A stretch of 64,000 nucleotides of DNA from assembly GCA_009602735.1 (NCBI GenBank), contig WELA01012483.1, positions 255,984 to 319,983 on the forward strand, in the 5' to 3' direction. The stretch comes from Mesotaenium endlicherianum. Its lineage: Eukaryota; Streptophyta; Zygnematophyceae; Zygnematales; Mesotaeniaceae. The translations under genes and the position numbers were made by a program. Below, piece after piece: positions 33,540 to 45,964 of the stretch; position 1 is the first letter of the stretch, and every line of letters starts with the position of its first letter. Under the pieces are notes generated by a model. It did no database searches. It was not told the DNA's origin and saw only the letters and a list, made by a program, of their open reading frames with translations.

Positions 33540-34590
33540 GATGTCATGAACTTCTACGTCACAAAGTGCCTCTCTTGCTTGACCTTACCATCATATGTGA
33601 TTTTGTCAGCAAGCTGCAACAAAATTCTATCTATAGCAAAGTCAGAGGCATCAATAATCACTACCTTGCACACATTTGCTAGGGTTATACACAACAAGAG
33701 CAGGGGAAGAACACATAGCTTTTTTAAGGGTTCAAGATAGCTTGCTGCTCTTCTTTCCACATATACCTATGTTCTTCCTTGTGAGTTCATTCATTTTACA
33801 GGTTTTAGTGAAATCTACTAAATAAATTATCAGTAATAGTCCGCCACTCCGGAAAAGGATCTGACTTCAAGGACAAATTTTGGTATAGGCGAGTCGCTTA
33901 GTGTCCGGATTCTCTATGAGTCCACAATAATGCTATCCTAACTGACTACATATCCCAAAAATTTGATACTCTTCCTCAAACATTCGCATATTACTCATTT
34001 TAACATGCACAATCCTGTCTAAAAGTCTACGTTACTATCCTCAAGTGTTCAGCATGTTCAGCTTTATTCTCAGAGAAGATCAATACATCATTAAAAAAGA
34101 CTTGTATGAACTAAGTGCGATTTGAGTATGGCATTTATAGCACCCATAAAGGTAGCAGGGGCATTAGCTTAACCAAACGATATCTCATGGTAAATCATAG
34201 TCTCCACACCGTTTGCGCAATGTACGTTTGTGTTCATCTCCCTCAGCAATTTTAATTGATGGTATCTAACTTCTAGAATACTTTAATACTAAACAGTGTT
34301 CTAAGCAAAGCTTTGATTATGGGTACAGCATACTTATTTTTCACGGGTTTTTTTTTGAGTGCTCTGAGATGCCCACACAATTTCATGCTGCCATCTTTTG
34401 TGTTAAAAAAAGAATGTATGCGCCATGCTCTTTTTTATGCATCATAATGAAGTCCAAAAAATAGTTAATAGAGTTAGCTCTTTGGGTGAGGTCCAGAACT
34501 GATTAAAAATTGAAGAGCAAGAAATTCGATGCAATATTATACATGTCTACTTCTTTGTCTTCCGATAATATTTGCTTATTGTGAGTTTTA
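33540..34590 (-). mobile_element. Antisense Ty3-type RT-RNase H relic
   Basis: The reverse strand shows an RT block ANAPATFMGAINAI near 34150, a downstream LIFSEN-like block, and an RNase H start VVIIDASDFAID near 33655. The order is correct for a minus-strand pol fragment. Heavily decayed, with many breaks. No LTRs are attached. Confidence 0.65.
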
Positions 34591-34599
34591 GGACATTTG

Positions 34600-35564
34600 G
34601 ACCATTCCACAAAAATATCCAAAGTGCGCCAAACCGCTGAGAATTTTTGTCAAAACGAAATAAGGGGGGTGCACGGAATCTGCCGCGTGTTAGCACGAAT
34701 TCTGTTTGTACTTTTGATGCTCGTAAATGGCAGTAACTGCCTGTATAGCAGATACAGGTCCTGCGGGTGTCTGCGACCGGCTGCGAGCGCGAAACTAGAC
34801 GACTGCTGTCAGGTGAGGCTCTGTGTGTGGCATTAGTCCAAGTGATGTATTTCAGGTGAAATCTCTTGCGCAGGGATATATTTCTGGCAATTCAAAGCTG
34901 CGTCTATCGGCATTTAAGCGTGTAGACTCTGGAGTGCACGCCGTATCTTTCATACAGTCCGGTTTTTCAACATGTTTCCAATTTGGTGTTCCTTTGCTTC
35001 ATACATAAATATTCAGGTTCCAGCACTGCTTTATTCTGCTTCGAGTGTTTTGGAGTTTAGCGGATTTAGTCGTACCCAAGAAAAATATCCGCACACGGAC
35101 GTTTATGGAGCACAATTCTGCCACTCCGAGCTGTTCGAGCAGCTCGATCTGTCGAACGCTCGAAACCTCGTGATTCAGAAAGGACCGAAATACAAATATG
35201 TTTCCAGGAGTTCGGTACAGGGTAGCTTACAGCAGGCAGCATGCATTGGCATGCATCATCAATGTGTACTCAGTACCAGCTTAGTACTGGCCGTGTTACT
35301 CCACTCTCGCTGCCACAATCACTAGACAAGCGTTATCGGAAAGCGGATAATGTGACCCCGAAACTACTAAATGACGCCTCGTCTTGTTGCTGAGGCTCAG
35401 GACATGTTCACGAGTGCAGGAGCGTTTGTCGTCATCTACTAAAAGATATACGTTCATCACCCTACTTGCTTATTAACGCCCGAAGAACCTTTCTTGACCT
35501 CTGTACACACTAGTATGTTCTGAGCATTGTATACCACAGATATCCTCGTAGCAATTTTGCAAGC
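34600..35564. other. Upstream region of the kinase gene
   Basis: No coding exon recognised. The segment between the RT relic and the kinase start presumably holds the kinase promoter and 5' leader. I see no clear TATA box. Confidence 0.35.
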
Positions 35565-38266
35565 ATGAGGATGGGAGAGGTAGAATCAACTCGTATGACA
35601 CGCTCTAGTAGGGTGGACGGGATAGAATCGAATTTGACAAAGACTACCAGTTCGGTCGGTAAGACAACCAGTCGCTGGGCTAGCTTTGGATTTGGAGACA
35701 AGAAGAAGGCAACAGAGAACAAGGCAATAGAAAATAGGGATCCATTATCTCAGGGAGGAAAAGTAAAGGGCTTGGAAAGCCAGAAGCAGTGGTCATCTAC
35801 CTCTAACCTCACGAAGCAACTGGAAAGTCACAGATCGTTCTCTGGGTCTATGTCTGCACAGAACAGCCGGAACTCAAGCACAAATAGCACCCCAAGGGAC
35901 TCTCCACGCGGAGGACATGCTTCGAGTATTTTCGACACTAGCGGGGGCAGCACTAGTATCACAAAGAAGGCCTTTGCAGATATCCGAGAAGTGTACATGC
36001 TGGGCAGGGATTTGGGGAAGGGCAAGTCGGGCACAACGAGGATGTGTATAGACAAAAAGACAGGAGAACGGTTGGCATGCAAATCCATCAAGAAGAGCAA
36101 TTTACAGAAGGCGTCAGATGTTGCAGAGGTACAAACCGAGGTGGCAGTGTTGGAGGCTCTCAAAGGAATGAGAAATATAGTTGGCTTCGTTGCTTCTTAT
36201 GAAGACTCTCAGGTGACGAGCTCACCTTACTCTTACCAGCTGCATTTTGCCTCGTTACATTGGCAAGACCACCTTCTGACGATCTTATTCTTCTTCACCT
36301 TGTCAATTTTGGCCAGGTCGGTATGTAGTACACTCGTGGCATGAATTACGAGCGGGTATATTTATAGTCGATGAGCATGGGGTTGCGCTTTGGTTCGTGT
36401 ATGACAATTGTTTGCTGAAGAAACTATGCTGCCCCTCTACGTGGATATCTACTGGCCAATGTTCTCAATTGCATCTACTGATATGTTTCGTGCATTCCAC
36501 TTCTGACACATTGACATCAGCTTCTGCTTGTGAGTTTCAGTATATCCATTTGGTGATGGAGCTTTGCGAGGGAGGGGACTTATTTAGTCGTATCAAGGAT
36601 AGGGGGCGCTACTCTGAAAATAAAGCTTCACGGACCTGCAAGGCAATAGTGGAGGCAGTCAATTGCTGCCGCTTGAAGGGAGTTGTCCATCGAGACTTGA
36701 AGCCGGAGAATGTGTTGCTCGTCAGCCACGAATCAGACACCACAATCAGGCTCGCTGACTTTGGTGTGGCTGCCATCACAAGGCCAGGTACATTTCCGTC
36801 ATTGCCTGCTCTCTATTTCTCCATCTGGTATTTGCCAACGGCTAGACTGGCTAAATCTTCTGGCGCCAATTGCCCCATGTGCTGCTTCAGATGATCACCA
36901 GAATAAGCAGTGCCATGCGGGCCTTGTATGAGTACCCCAGACTTTGAATGGTGATCACCCTGCTGGCGGTCATGTTTGATGGTCCATCTGTCAAAGAGCC
37001 AATCATTTATATGGGTTGCCATTGTGCAGGCGAGAAGCTGAGCTCCAAGGAAGGCAGCACTTTCTATGTCGCACCTGAGGTGCTGAATGGCAGCTACGGG
37101 TTGCAGGCAGACATGTGGAGCATAGGAGTGATCCTGTACGTTCTGCTGTGCGGAGAGCCGCCCTTCTGGAGTGATCGCCCTGAGACCATCTTCAGCACAA
37201 TCAAGGCGGGAAAGTTTGACATGAAGCAAGGAGTGTGGAAGGACATCTCTGCAGACGCAAAGGACCTCGTCCAGCAGCTACTCACTGTCAATCCCGGAAA
37301 GCGTGCCACGCCGTCCGATGTTCTCGGTATGCCCCCTCACCTCGTGCCACATGTCCACTTGCCGCTCTGCAAGCAATTTAGCTTCTGCACGATGTTGCAA
37401 CCTTGTCAAGTTGTCCACTTCCTATCGCACTTGGCAAACTCTGTGTAGCTCCAGGATGTTTGGGTGCGATTTTCTGCGTGTCTCTCAGCATCTGGAACTA
37501 AGGCTGACAGCCAGTGTCTCTTGCATATACTGCTCACGCCTCGACCTCTTGTTTCAAGCCTTACGGTCAATGACTCCTACAGCATTGTACACGTGCCGAT
37601 GAAACTGCAGGTCACCGCTGGATACTGGCTCACACCTCGGGGCCACAGGCCAATGGCAGCAGAAAGATGGCGCCGGTGGAGGACAGCGACCAAGACTATA
37701 TGGCCACCCGAAGTTCGAGAAGGAGGTCGCTAACTCTCATGGAGGAGCCAGAGGAAGGACTGGTCGTCGGCAGACACAGGATCCAGTCTTCTGACGAGAT
37801 CCCGGACGACATCCACCTGGCACTTCGAGAAGCAGCTGCAACAGTTGCTGCAGGCTCCTCTTACTCCCGAAGCTCGAGCAAGCTGTCAGGAGAGCATCCG
37901 CAAGATTCACACATGTCTTCTTCGACGTCTTCCAGGCAACAATCCATGGAGCAGTCACGCGCATGCCATGCTCCGCAACGTGAAGAACCCAGGAGGGGTG
38001 CTGAGGAGGATGCGCATGGGAGACTGCGCTCCAGAAGGAGGTCGCTTGAGGTTCCTCAACAGGAGCCGCAGCAGCACCGCCGGAAGTCAGTGGAGATTCC
38101 TGCTCGTATTCAAGAGCTGCTTGCGCAACCCCAGGGGGGGGTGGGACCCCAGGGGGGGGTGGGGGGCACCTCCAGAAGGCGTTCGCTGACTGGCACAGTA
38201 ACTGGCGCCTCTGCGGAGTCCAAGGGGCGGGTAAAAGCCCGGAGTGTATGGGATGCGTTCTCATAG
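35565..38266 (+). CDS. CDPK/PEPRK-like serine/threonine protein kinase with RRxS-rich tail (615 aa)
   Basis: Four exons keep phase and end at TAG: 35565-36212, 36541-36787, 37030-37326 and 37611-38266. Residues 1-140 are Ser-rich and probably disordered. The kinase domain (about 143-402) has the glycine loop LGKGKSGT (150-157), Lys173, a C-helix Glu192, HRDLKPEN (266-273), DFG (289-291) and VAPEVL, so it looks catalytically competent. Subdomain XI ends in GHRWI across the last junction. The CAMK-group features (GDLFSRI, SIGVILYVLLCGEPPF, a VWKDIS-like block) resemble plant CDPK and PEPC-kinase-related kinases, but no EF hands or calmodulin site follow. The tail instead has RRRSL at Ser437, Ser542 and Ser589 and RRKSV at Ser557. 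A second Met at residue 3 could also be the start. Substrate unknown. Confidence 0.85.
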
Positions 38267-39096
38267 GTCAATGCCGACACTCACGCTCACGCACTGTCAG
38301 CAGCATCTCTTGCGGAAGACATGCAAAATCCCCCTAGGTCAATTAATGCCAAGCACGGGAGGTAAGGTCCAATATGATATTGGGAATGTAAAGAGTTGGT
38401 AAGGTGCAGCAGGGGGCGGAGAAGTGGGCCACGGTGCTTCCAGAGCTGCCCTGAAGGCTGAGCATGTCAATACCCCACTATTGACGTGCACGTGTACGCC
38501 AGTCACGGACTTTTTTTTGTACGGTGTAGAGAATAATGATCCCCAGGAGTCAGGCACGTCATGCTGAAACAGCAGCTGACAGCAACGTGTGTGTAGGACC
38601 TCATTCTATTCATTCTTTTCTTGAGCACCTTGATCAAAGGCTCGAGACTGGTAGTAAAAATAAATGTTAGCTAGTGTAGGAGTAAGTTGATTCGACACTT
38701 GTCTGGCCCTCCTGCACAGTCGCGTCTTACACAAGTTTGGCAGGCCTTAACAGTATACATGTGGGCCAAAGGCCTATGCTACATCCCATTGTTGCCTGAT
38801 ACCTTGCGAACAGACAGCCCCTGAAAGTAGGAGCAGCTGATGGCTGAGCACACATCAATGCACCTCAAAGGAACAGTGCCAAGCTGGCAGTATCCGCCCG
38901 AATGAACCTGCCTCACCTACCTTCGTGTTTAGCTTCTTATGCTCTGCAGTGTGGATATACCTGGCATAAATGAGAAGTCATTCCAAACCCTGACCATCTC
39001 TGCAGATAAATATATACCCACTTCATATTTGCTTTGACATGTGCGGTCAAAGACCACGCATTGATCAAATTGGAGGCGTAGACAGGCCCACACCAT
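38267..39096. other. Kinase 3' flank, no gene seen
   Basis: Presumed 3' untranslated and intergenic DNA. An AAATAAATG-like signal near 38658 could serve polyadenylation. No convincing exon. Confidence 0.35.
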
Positions 39097-39806
39097 TCAC
39101 CAACAAATTTGTTTCTCTGCCCCAACTGCAATCGCAAGGACACGACAATGTAGTGCAGCACCAGCGATTGCGGCATGCAGCTGCAAGCAAAGGACAAAGA
39201 TCATCCCCCAAGAATGAGCAAGCTCACACCCACACTGTCAATTGCCCACTAACCTCTTACCTTCTTGATCGATGGCCTCAGGAGAAATTTGAAGTCGTCC
39301 ATGAGATTGACAGCACTTGAAGCCTGAAGCATTTTTCCGTGCATAAGAACACGACCATAGATTATATGCACATGAGAACAGAGCATACTTGCATCCAACG
39401 AGCACTAAACACAAGAATAATGTCACCTTTGAAGTCCCACCATTTGAGAAACTGTCCTACACAGACAGAAGGCCCTGCTTTTGTTGGTGTGTAACTTCAG
39501 ACACTTTCTTATTGGACCATGTCCATTGTCGCGAACTCTGCACCATCTGAAGTAGCAGATATACTGTCGAGCACATTTTGAAGGTGTCTGGTGGTCATAT
39601 TTGTCAAAACCGCTGCATGGGTCTTAGTACCAACATTGAACACATGGAAAAATTATGCACATATGTGGCGACTCCAGTAACACAAGCAGATACTGCACAG
39701 AGGGCCTCCAGACGTATAGGGAAGATAACCATCAGCTCCTTTCTCGTCCACTTCAGTCTCAAGTTTTTGGAAATTTGGCTCGTTGAAATGAGCCTCTAAA
39801 ACTGTG
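39097..39806 (-). CDS. Tentative small minus-strand gene, divergent from eIF2B gamma
   Basis: Four short segments keep phase across GT-AG junctions on the minus strand: 39598-39518 (starts MTTRHLQNVL), 39456-39427 (10 codons), 39323-39261 (21 codons, includes DDFKFLLRPSIKK) and 39180-39097 (ends at TGA). Together they give 85 residues. A further coding-like segment upstream (about 39806-39680, reading TVLEAHFNEPNFQKLE) could be an earlier exon of the same gene, in which case the ATG at 39598 is not the start. I do not recognise the family. The intervals are short and I relied on splice consensus by eye, so the model is provisional. Confidence 0.35.
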
Positions 39807-39964
39807 CAGATTTGTAGTTCACGTTTCGCGTTAAAAAGAATTCGTAAAGCTTAGTACGAACACCATTGATGATTCCAACAGGAATATGTATAGTATCTAG
39901 TTGACTTTATGCTATTGATTGGCGGAAAGAATTTGGAGCACATCGATAGCCGTTCACTAAGACG

Positions 39965-42900
39965 ATGGTGGGCCCCATGAATTACCAAGCAGTTCTTCTA
40001 GTTGATAATGGCTCCAAGGAGCTGTTTCCTCTCGTTTCCAAGGTGCGAATCATCATTCGTATTGAGCTCAGCTACCTGGTTTGCTAGTCGCTATCTCACT
40101 TTGATCACCGTAAACACTTCTATTGGGCCACACGACACGGCACTGCTGCATTTGATTTAACGATGGCCTTGAAGGCATAATCACGGTCAGGTCAAGTTGA
40201 CTGTACGGCCTGAGTAACATGCATATCAGAGCAGAGCTATGTTCTGAACAGCCTTGTCGTCTCTGAGAGGGAACCCATTTCTCTGTCCCTTCTTATGTTT
40301 CACAGGAGGTACCCAAGGCTCTGCTGCCAGTTGGCAACAAGCCTCTGCTGCAGTATAGCCTGGAGCTGCTGGAGGCCTGCAGTTTCGGAAAGCTCTTTGT
40401 GGTCAGTATCCGAGTGTCAACCGCGTCACATTTCCAGAAGTCACATGCTCAACCTGCAGATGTTGGCGCTGAGTGTCTTTGACAAAGAAGGCCGCTTCTG
40501 ATCATATCCTTGCCTCTCATTTGTAGGCTTCAAACAGGTTTCACGAGTCTTGACTCAACGCAAGCAACTGAGGCACATCGGTTGCCTGTATTTATTAAGA
40601 CTCACATGATGGAGATCTCGGCCTGTAATTTGGGGGAGTTTCACGACCATCCGTTACTTAGAGAGCTCTTCGTAATAGGGGGCAACTGAGGAGGGCACCG
40701 CTGAGGAGGAGCCAGCCCTTCAACCTCCACTAGTTTGGGAGGGTTCCTGGGAAGACTCAGGCTGCTGAGACAGGCCTCTTGGCATGGTGGGGGTCTGAGG
40801 TTTGAGGGCTGAGCCAGCTTCGAGGCACTACAGAAACAGCCCTTTTGTGCTTGTCACCTGCAGGTGGCTGACATGCTGTGCTGCTGGCAGGAGCATGGGA
40901 GGCATGCAGGGGCAGGGTGTTTGTGGAGATGTGATCTGGCTGATGGGTGGACGCGTGGCTGCCATGGGGTGTGCCAGGTGGTCGCAGGGGAGGACACGGC
41001 TAAGCGCGTTGCCAGCTGGATTGAGGACACATTTGACGACCGCATCAACGTGCAGGTGCTCCCTCGCGCCCTGGCTGTGACCCGGCAGGCAGACACGGGC
41101 TCTGGGGATGGGACTGAGCGCGCAAGGAAGCGAGGAAATGGATGTGTTCCGTCCAATTTCTCCCACTGCGGCTGAGAGAATGGGGGCCTGCCTGCCTGCT
41201 GCATGCGCGCGCAGGTGACAGCTGTGCCCGAGGACGCCGGCTCTGCCCATGCCTTGCGCGCCATCGCCTCCAATCTCACTGCCCACGATGTCCTGGTACG
41301 GACGCTTGTATGCCTGCCACCTGTCAGCCCTTGTCTCACCTGTCCGTTGCTGCAGACTGCCACGAGCCCTGTGTGACAAGAGACAAAAGTGAGGGTGTGA
41401 CCGGGTGGGGGCACCATGTGTCATGCACGTGATAAGTCACGTGGTGTGGGGGTGATGGGCAGGTAATGAGCGGGGACGTGGTGACAGATGTCCCGCTGGG
41501 GGCGGTTGCGGCCGCGCACCGGCGCCACTCCGCCGCCCTCACCATGCTCCTCGGCCAGCGCGCGGCTGCGGGCGGGCCGGCAGACGACAAGGGCAAGAGC
41601 AAGGACAAGGCGCACCAGAGCACACCCCCGCGCGACTTCATCGCCCTCGACCCCTCCAACACGGACCTCCTCTTCTGCGCCTCCGGTGGGTGAGCGGGTG
41701 GGGTACTGCCGCGCTCAGTATTCAGGGTTGTGGGATTCAGGATTTAGTGTTTTTGCGATTCGGATTTTGAATTGTGCCCACCTGGTAGAGTAGAGTTGAA
41801 GACCCAACAACACGCGCAGCTTGACACTGTGCTGCTTCCGGGTACGGGTGGAGGGCCACGGGGGGGCAGGCTCGCACGTGGGGCAGCAGATGGTGATTCG
41901 CCGCTCGCTGCTGCGCTCCACCGGCCAGGTGTGCCCCTCCCCCCTCCCCCCTCCCNNNNNNNNNNNNNNNNNNNNNNNNNNNNNNNNNNNNNNNNNNNNN
42001 NNNNNNNNNNNNNNNNNNNNNNNNNNNNNNNNNNNNNNNNNNNNNNNNNNNNNNNNNNNNNNNNNNNNNNNNNNNNNNNNNNNNNNNNNNNNNNNNNNNN
42101 NNNNNNNNNNNNNNNNNNNNNNNNNNNNNNNNNNNNNNNNNNNNNNNNNNNNNNNNNNNNNNNNNNNNNNNNNNNNNNNNNNNNNNNNNNNNNNNNNNNN
42201 NNNNNNNNNNNNNNNNNNNNNNNNNNNNNNNNNNNNNNNNNNNNNNNNNNNNNNNNNNNNNNNNNNNNNNNNNNNNNNNNNNNNNNNNNNNNNNNNNNNN
42301 NNNNNNNNNNNNNNNNNNNNNNNNNNNNNNNNNNNNNNNNNNNNNNNNNNNNNNNNNNNNNNNNNNNNNNNNNNNNNNNNNNNNNNNNNNNNNNNNNNNN
42401 NNNNNNNNNNNNNNNNNNNNNNNNNNNNNNNNNNNNNNNNNNNNNNNNNNNNNNNNNNNNNNNNNNNNNNNNNNNNNCCCCCTCCCCCCTCCCCCGCCCC
42501 CCCGCTCTGTCTCCTGTGCACCGCGAATGCCGCATCAGCCGCCCGCCCTTGGCTTGACCTGTCACACTGCAAAAGCCGCCCTCCGCTTGATTGTCCCTGA
42601 GGGATGGGCCAATAGAGTGAGTTCTCACCCCCTCACCGTGCCCTTTATTTGGAGGCCACGGGAGAGATACTGTGCTATATCTCACTGGCAGTGTGCTCGG
42701 TCGGGGGTGGGTGGGATGGTGGGGTGGTGCGGCGGCAGATGACGATCCGGACGGACCTGGAGGATGCGCACGTGTACGCGTTTGACCGGCGCGTGCTGCA
42801 GGAGGTGCTGGAGGCGCGGCCCAACGCGGCCAGCCTGAAGCACGACCTGCTGCCGTATCTCGTGCGCACCCAAATGGCAGGTCCTCTGCGCCCCCAGCGC

Positions 42901-45239
42901 CCTGTCTGTCACCCATCAGCATGCTTGCCACCCATCTTTTTTAAACTCCCACGTGATATAGGTATTGATCTGTACGTATATATAATTACGTATAACCTGG
43001 CGTCTGGGTATGAATGCACACGTATAACAAGAGAAGGGAGTGCAGAAATGCCCTGTGACGTAGCATGGTCCCTCTCAGAAGACTTGTAGGGGGGGCGTGA
43101 CTCTCGCCTACCTCAGTGCCTACCTTGAGGCACCGCTTCCTCCCTTCTTGGGGCTGCTGGATCAGAACAATGGGGCACTCGGCTCGGACTGGTTTTCCGG
43201 AGTCCGTGGGGTAAGCACACCTTATGTCTGCGGGACTGGGGTGGTCCGGCAGACTATGCATATATGAGCGTGTTATTAGAGTTATAGCCTTGAAGCTTCT
43301 GAGGGTACAAATTGTCCATCACATTTTGCGCACGTAGTGAGTGATGGGATGTCAGATGGAGGGTCATTGGTGTGGTTGCATGCACATTTTGAGCAATCGT
43401 GGTGAGTGGAGGACACTTGGGCGTGGAATAATTGAGAGAGGGGACTGGGTGGGCCACAAAGCCAACCACTTGCATGTATCATTGAGTGTCAGCTGAGCCT
43501 CTGTGCCATGCAACGTCCTTAGCTACCAGCGGAGTATCAAGACGTACATTGTTTGGGGCGGGGGGAGAGGAGCAAGCGCAGAACCCAGCGGGGCTGTCGC
43601 AGCAGACGGCCGACGATGACATGGCCCACAGCTCCAGCGAGCGGCTGGGCAGACGAGGAGGGGACCGGGACGGGTCTCCGGCCGCCGAGCTCGACGGAAA
43701 CGGCGGCGGCAGCGGGCACGAGGCGGCCGTGAAGGACACGCTGGAGTCGGTGCGTGCGGCGGCCATGGACACGCTCATGGCCCGCCGCGCCCCCGGCGCG
43801 CGCCGCTGCTGCGTGCACATGGTGCCGCCCAGCCGCTTCTGTGCGCGCGTCAACACACTGCAGGCCTTCGCCGACGCCAACCGCGACGTACGTAGCTATC
43901 AGCAGCCCTCCGCGCGATGTGGGCATCTCGTCCCGTCCTGTCGCGCTTCTCGCTCTCAGTCGCGCTCCAGCTTGTCAACTGCCTCAGCTCATTGTACTCC
44001 TATCCTATGCTGCCCCGCACAGGCACAGTACAATTGTGGGCAGTGTATGCATGCGTTGCTTTGGTGGTGGTGGGACTGAGGCCTGGAGGGGGAGGGGAAG
44101 AGGGAGGGGGGTGGGGGGGATGTGGGGACAGGTGGCGGGAGACGCAGTGCACCTGACGGGGTACACTGTGAGCACGCACAACAACGTGCTGCACGAGAGT
44201 GCGCAGCTGGGTGCCAAATCCACCGTGGGCCCGCACTGCATGGTGGGCGAGGGCACGGCCATGGGCGACAAGTGCAGCGTCAAGAAGTCGCTGGTGGGCC
44301 GCCACTGCCGCATCGGCTCCGGCGTCAAGGTGCGCTGCAAGGCCTCCCCCTCCCCCTCCTCCTCCTCCTCCTCCTCCTGCTGCTGCTGCTCCCACTTCAT
44401 GCCCCGATGGCGGCGCACTTGCACCGCCAAGTGCTGGCTGTACTGCTACTGTGAGGTGGTCCCTGGCACCTGCATCGGACAGGCGTCAAGTTGTACGTTA
44501 CAGAGGATGTGTGCAATCTGTCACCTTGTTCTGTTCCGTATCCGTGTGCTCTTCCCTGCCTGCCTGCCTGACTGCCTACCTGTGCCCGTTCACCCGCCCG
44601 TGTCCGGTGCAAATGGAGGAGCTGACTTGTGTCGAGTGGGATGTGGGCGGTGCAGGTCATCAATTCGGTGGTGATGGATCACGTGGTGATAGGCGACGGG
44701 TGCCTGGTGCAGAACTCCGTGCTCAGCAATGCCACGCACATGCTCAAGGACTCCATTCTCAAAGACTGCCACGTAAGCTACTCGTCCTCGCCTTCATCCT
44801 CCTCCAGCGCACCTCCCTGCATTTGCTGGTTTTCAAGTCTGGCCTGTTCATAAAGCCTGATGATGGGTGCTGGGTCGAACGAGAGCTACTAGCTCGCACG
44901 TCAAGAACATGGCAGATAATCGATAAGCCTTTGGAGTTCTGGCATCTACAATTTATTTTCTCACTGACAGCATGGTGGTCACGTTTTGACGCATGCGATG
45001 AACCAGGTAGAAGGTGCCGCCGTCTGCTTGTGGAAGGCCACACATGACAAAAGGGCAAGCAATTTGGGGAGTGAGCATAGTGAAACCATTGTGCTCCGCG
45101 TAGGGTCACCTTTTGTTTCTTCTTAAACTTAAAAAACCGCGTTGGGGAGGGGTGGTGCCTGGTGCAGGTGGGTGCCGGGTACTCGGTGGCGGAGCGTGCG
45201 GAGCACAAGGGCGAAGCGCTGGCTCGCAAAGACAAGTAG
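39965..45239 (+). CDS. EIF2B3: Translation initiation factor eIF2B subunit gamma (502 aa)
   Basis: The gamma subunit belongs to the pentameric factor that exchanges GDP for GTP on eIF2. Eleven exons: 39965-40042, 40306-40401, 40978-41055, 41215-41295, 41463-41685, 41870-41928, 42739-42880, 43523-43887, 44132-44329, 44656-44772 and 45168-45239 (TAG). Phases agree throughout. The N-terminal nucleotidyltransferase-like domain has YQAVLLVDNGSKELFPLV and PKALLPVGNKPLLQYSLELL. The middle has MSGDVVTDV, IRTDLEDAHVYAF and LLPYLVRTQ. The C-terminal left-handed beta-helix has VGPHCMVGEGTAMGDKCSV and GRHCRIGSGVK, and the end GAGYSV...EHKGEALARK is typical of gamma rather than epsilon; no epsilon-type W2 domain is present. 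Exon 8 has a Gly/Ser/Asp-rich insert (about residues 260-325). The N run at 41956-42477 lies in intron 6. Met5 is an alternative start. Confidence 0.92.
41956..42477. other. Assembly gap (522 N) in eIF2B gamma intron 6
   Basis: Bordered on both sides by C-rich pyrimidine tracts (CCCTCCCCCCTCCC-like), which probably stopped sequencing. Exons 6 and 7 read continuously in protein terms, so no exon is expected inside. Confidence 0.9.
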
Positions 45240-45964
45240 GTGGCAGCATGGCTTCTCTTCCATGAGGGGTCCGCCACTTCTGCACGCTCTTGATCGTAGC
45301 TGGGGATGGAGACTAGGGTCGCTCACTCACAGCATCTCTGGTACGCCATGTACCCCATTACGATCTCAGGGACTCCAACCTGGTGTGGACTAAAATTGCA
45401 GTATTCTGTATCTGGGGTAAATTTTTCCACTCAAGAGGCAATGTGTACGCAAGGCGGTGCTTCAAGCTTGTACTTGCTTGGAGGAAGGTGTTCCTGTCAA
45501 CGGGCAAGGACTTCTATTTGAGGGGCGCAGAAGATCTTGCTTAGTATGCAACACAACTCCATCTAGAATTCTTCTCTCTAGTACGGAGTTGCAGTGTGGA
45601 CCAATTTTCCACATCAATTGATCCCTGTAAAAGAAATTCCATGTCACAAGAGTTGCTAGCATCTGTATTTGGTTCAGATTCTTGGCACGTCTTTGCCACC
45701 AAGCTCAGGAACGTCCAATGACGGGCATGCAGGGGGAGTGGTGTATGCCGGCTCACAAATCAAGCCTGGTCATGAACAAAGTAGCATCGTGAAGTGCTGT
45801 AATGAAAACGAGATATGACGAGTACATGTAGGCAGCAGAAGGGTCCCCGTCTGCACGTGGGCCCGCTTGTTGCTCCCTTTGGCCCTACCTCCACCTACAG
45901 GGCAAGCTAAAGTTGAAGGAACCATGGCTTATTATACATAGTTTCTAAAGCTGACACTCCACCG
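45240..45964. other. Intergenic between convergent genes
   Basis: Holds the 3' flanks of eIF2B gamma and of the minus-strand mitochondrial protein gene. No coding region or repeat recognised. Confidence 0.4.

Noticed and set aside
36541-37326. EF hands or a calmodulin-binding segment downstream of the kinase domain
   Set aside because: The last exon was read in phase to its stop. It holds RRxS motifs and low-complexity sequence, without any DxDxDG loop.
38922-39004. Minus-strand exon reading RVWNDFSFMPG
   Set aside because: It has fair splice-like borders but does not join in phase with the neighbouring tentative exons.
40864-40977. An upstream extension of eIF2B gamma exon 3, starting at an earlier acceptor
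   Set aside because: It would add a Cys- and Trp-rich segment with no counterpart in gamma subunits. The acceptor at 40977 gives the conserved continuation directly.
39965-45239. eIF2B epsilon or ADP-glucose pyrophosphorylase as alternative identity
   Set aside because: The C-terminal signature around GAGYSV and the EHKGEALARK end fit the gamma subunit, and no W2/HEAT-like domain or sugar-nucleotide pyrophosphorylase catalytic motif is present.
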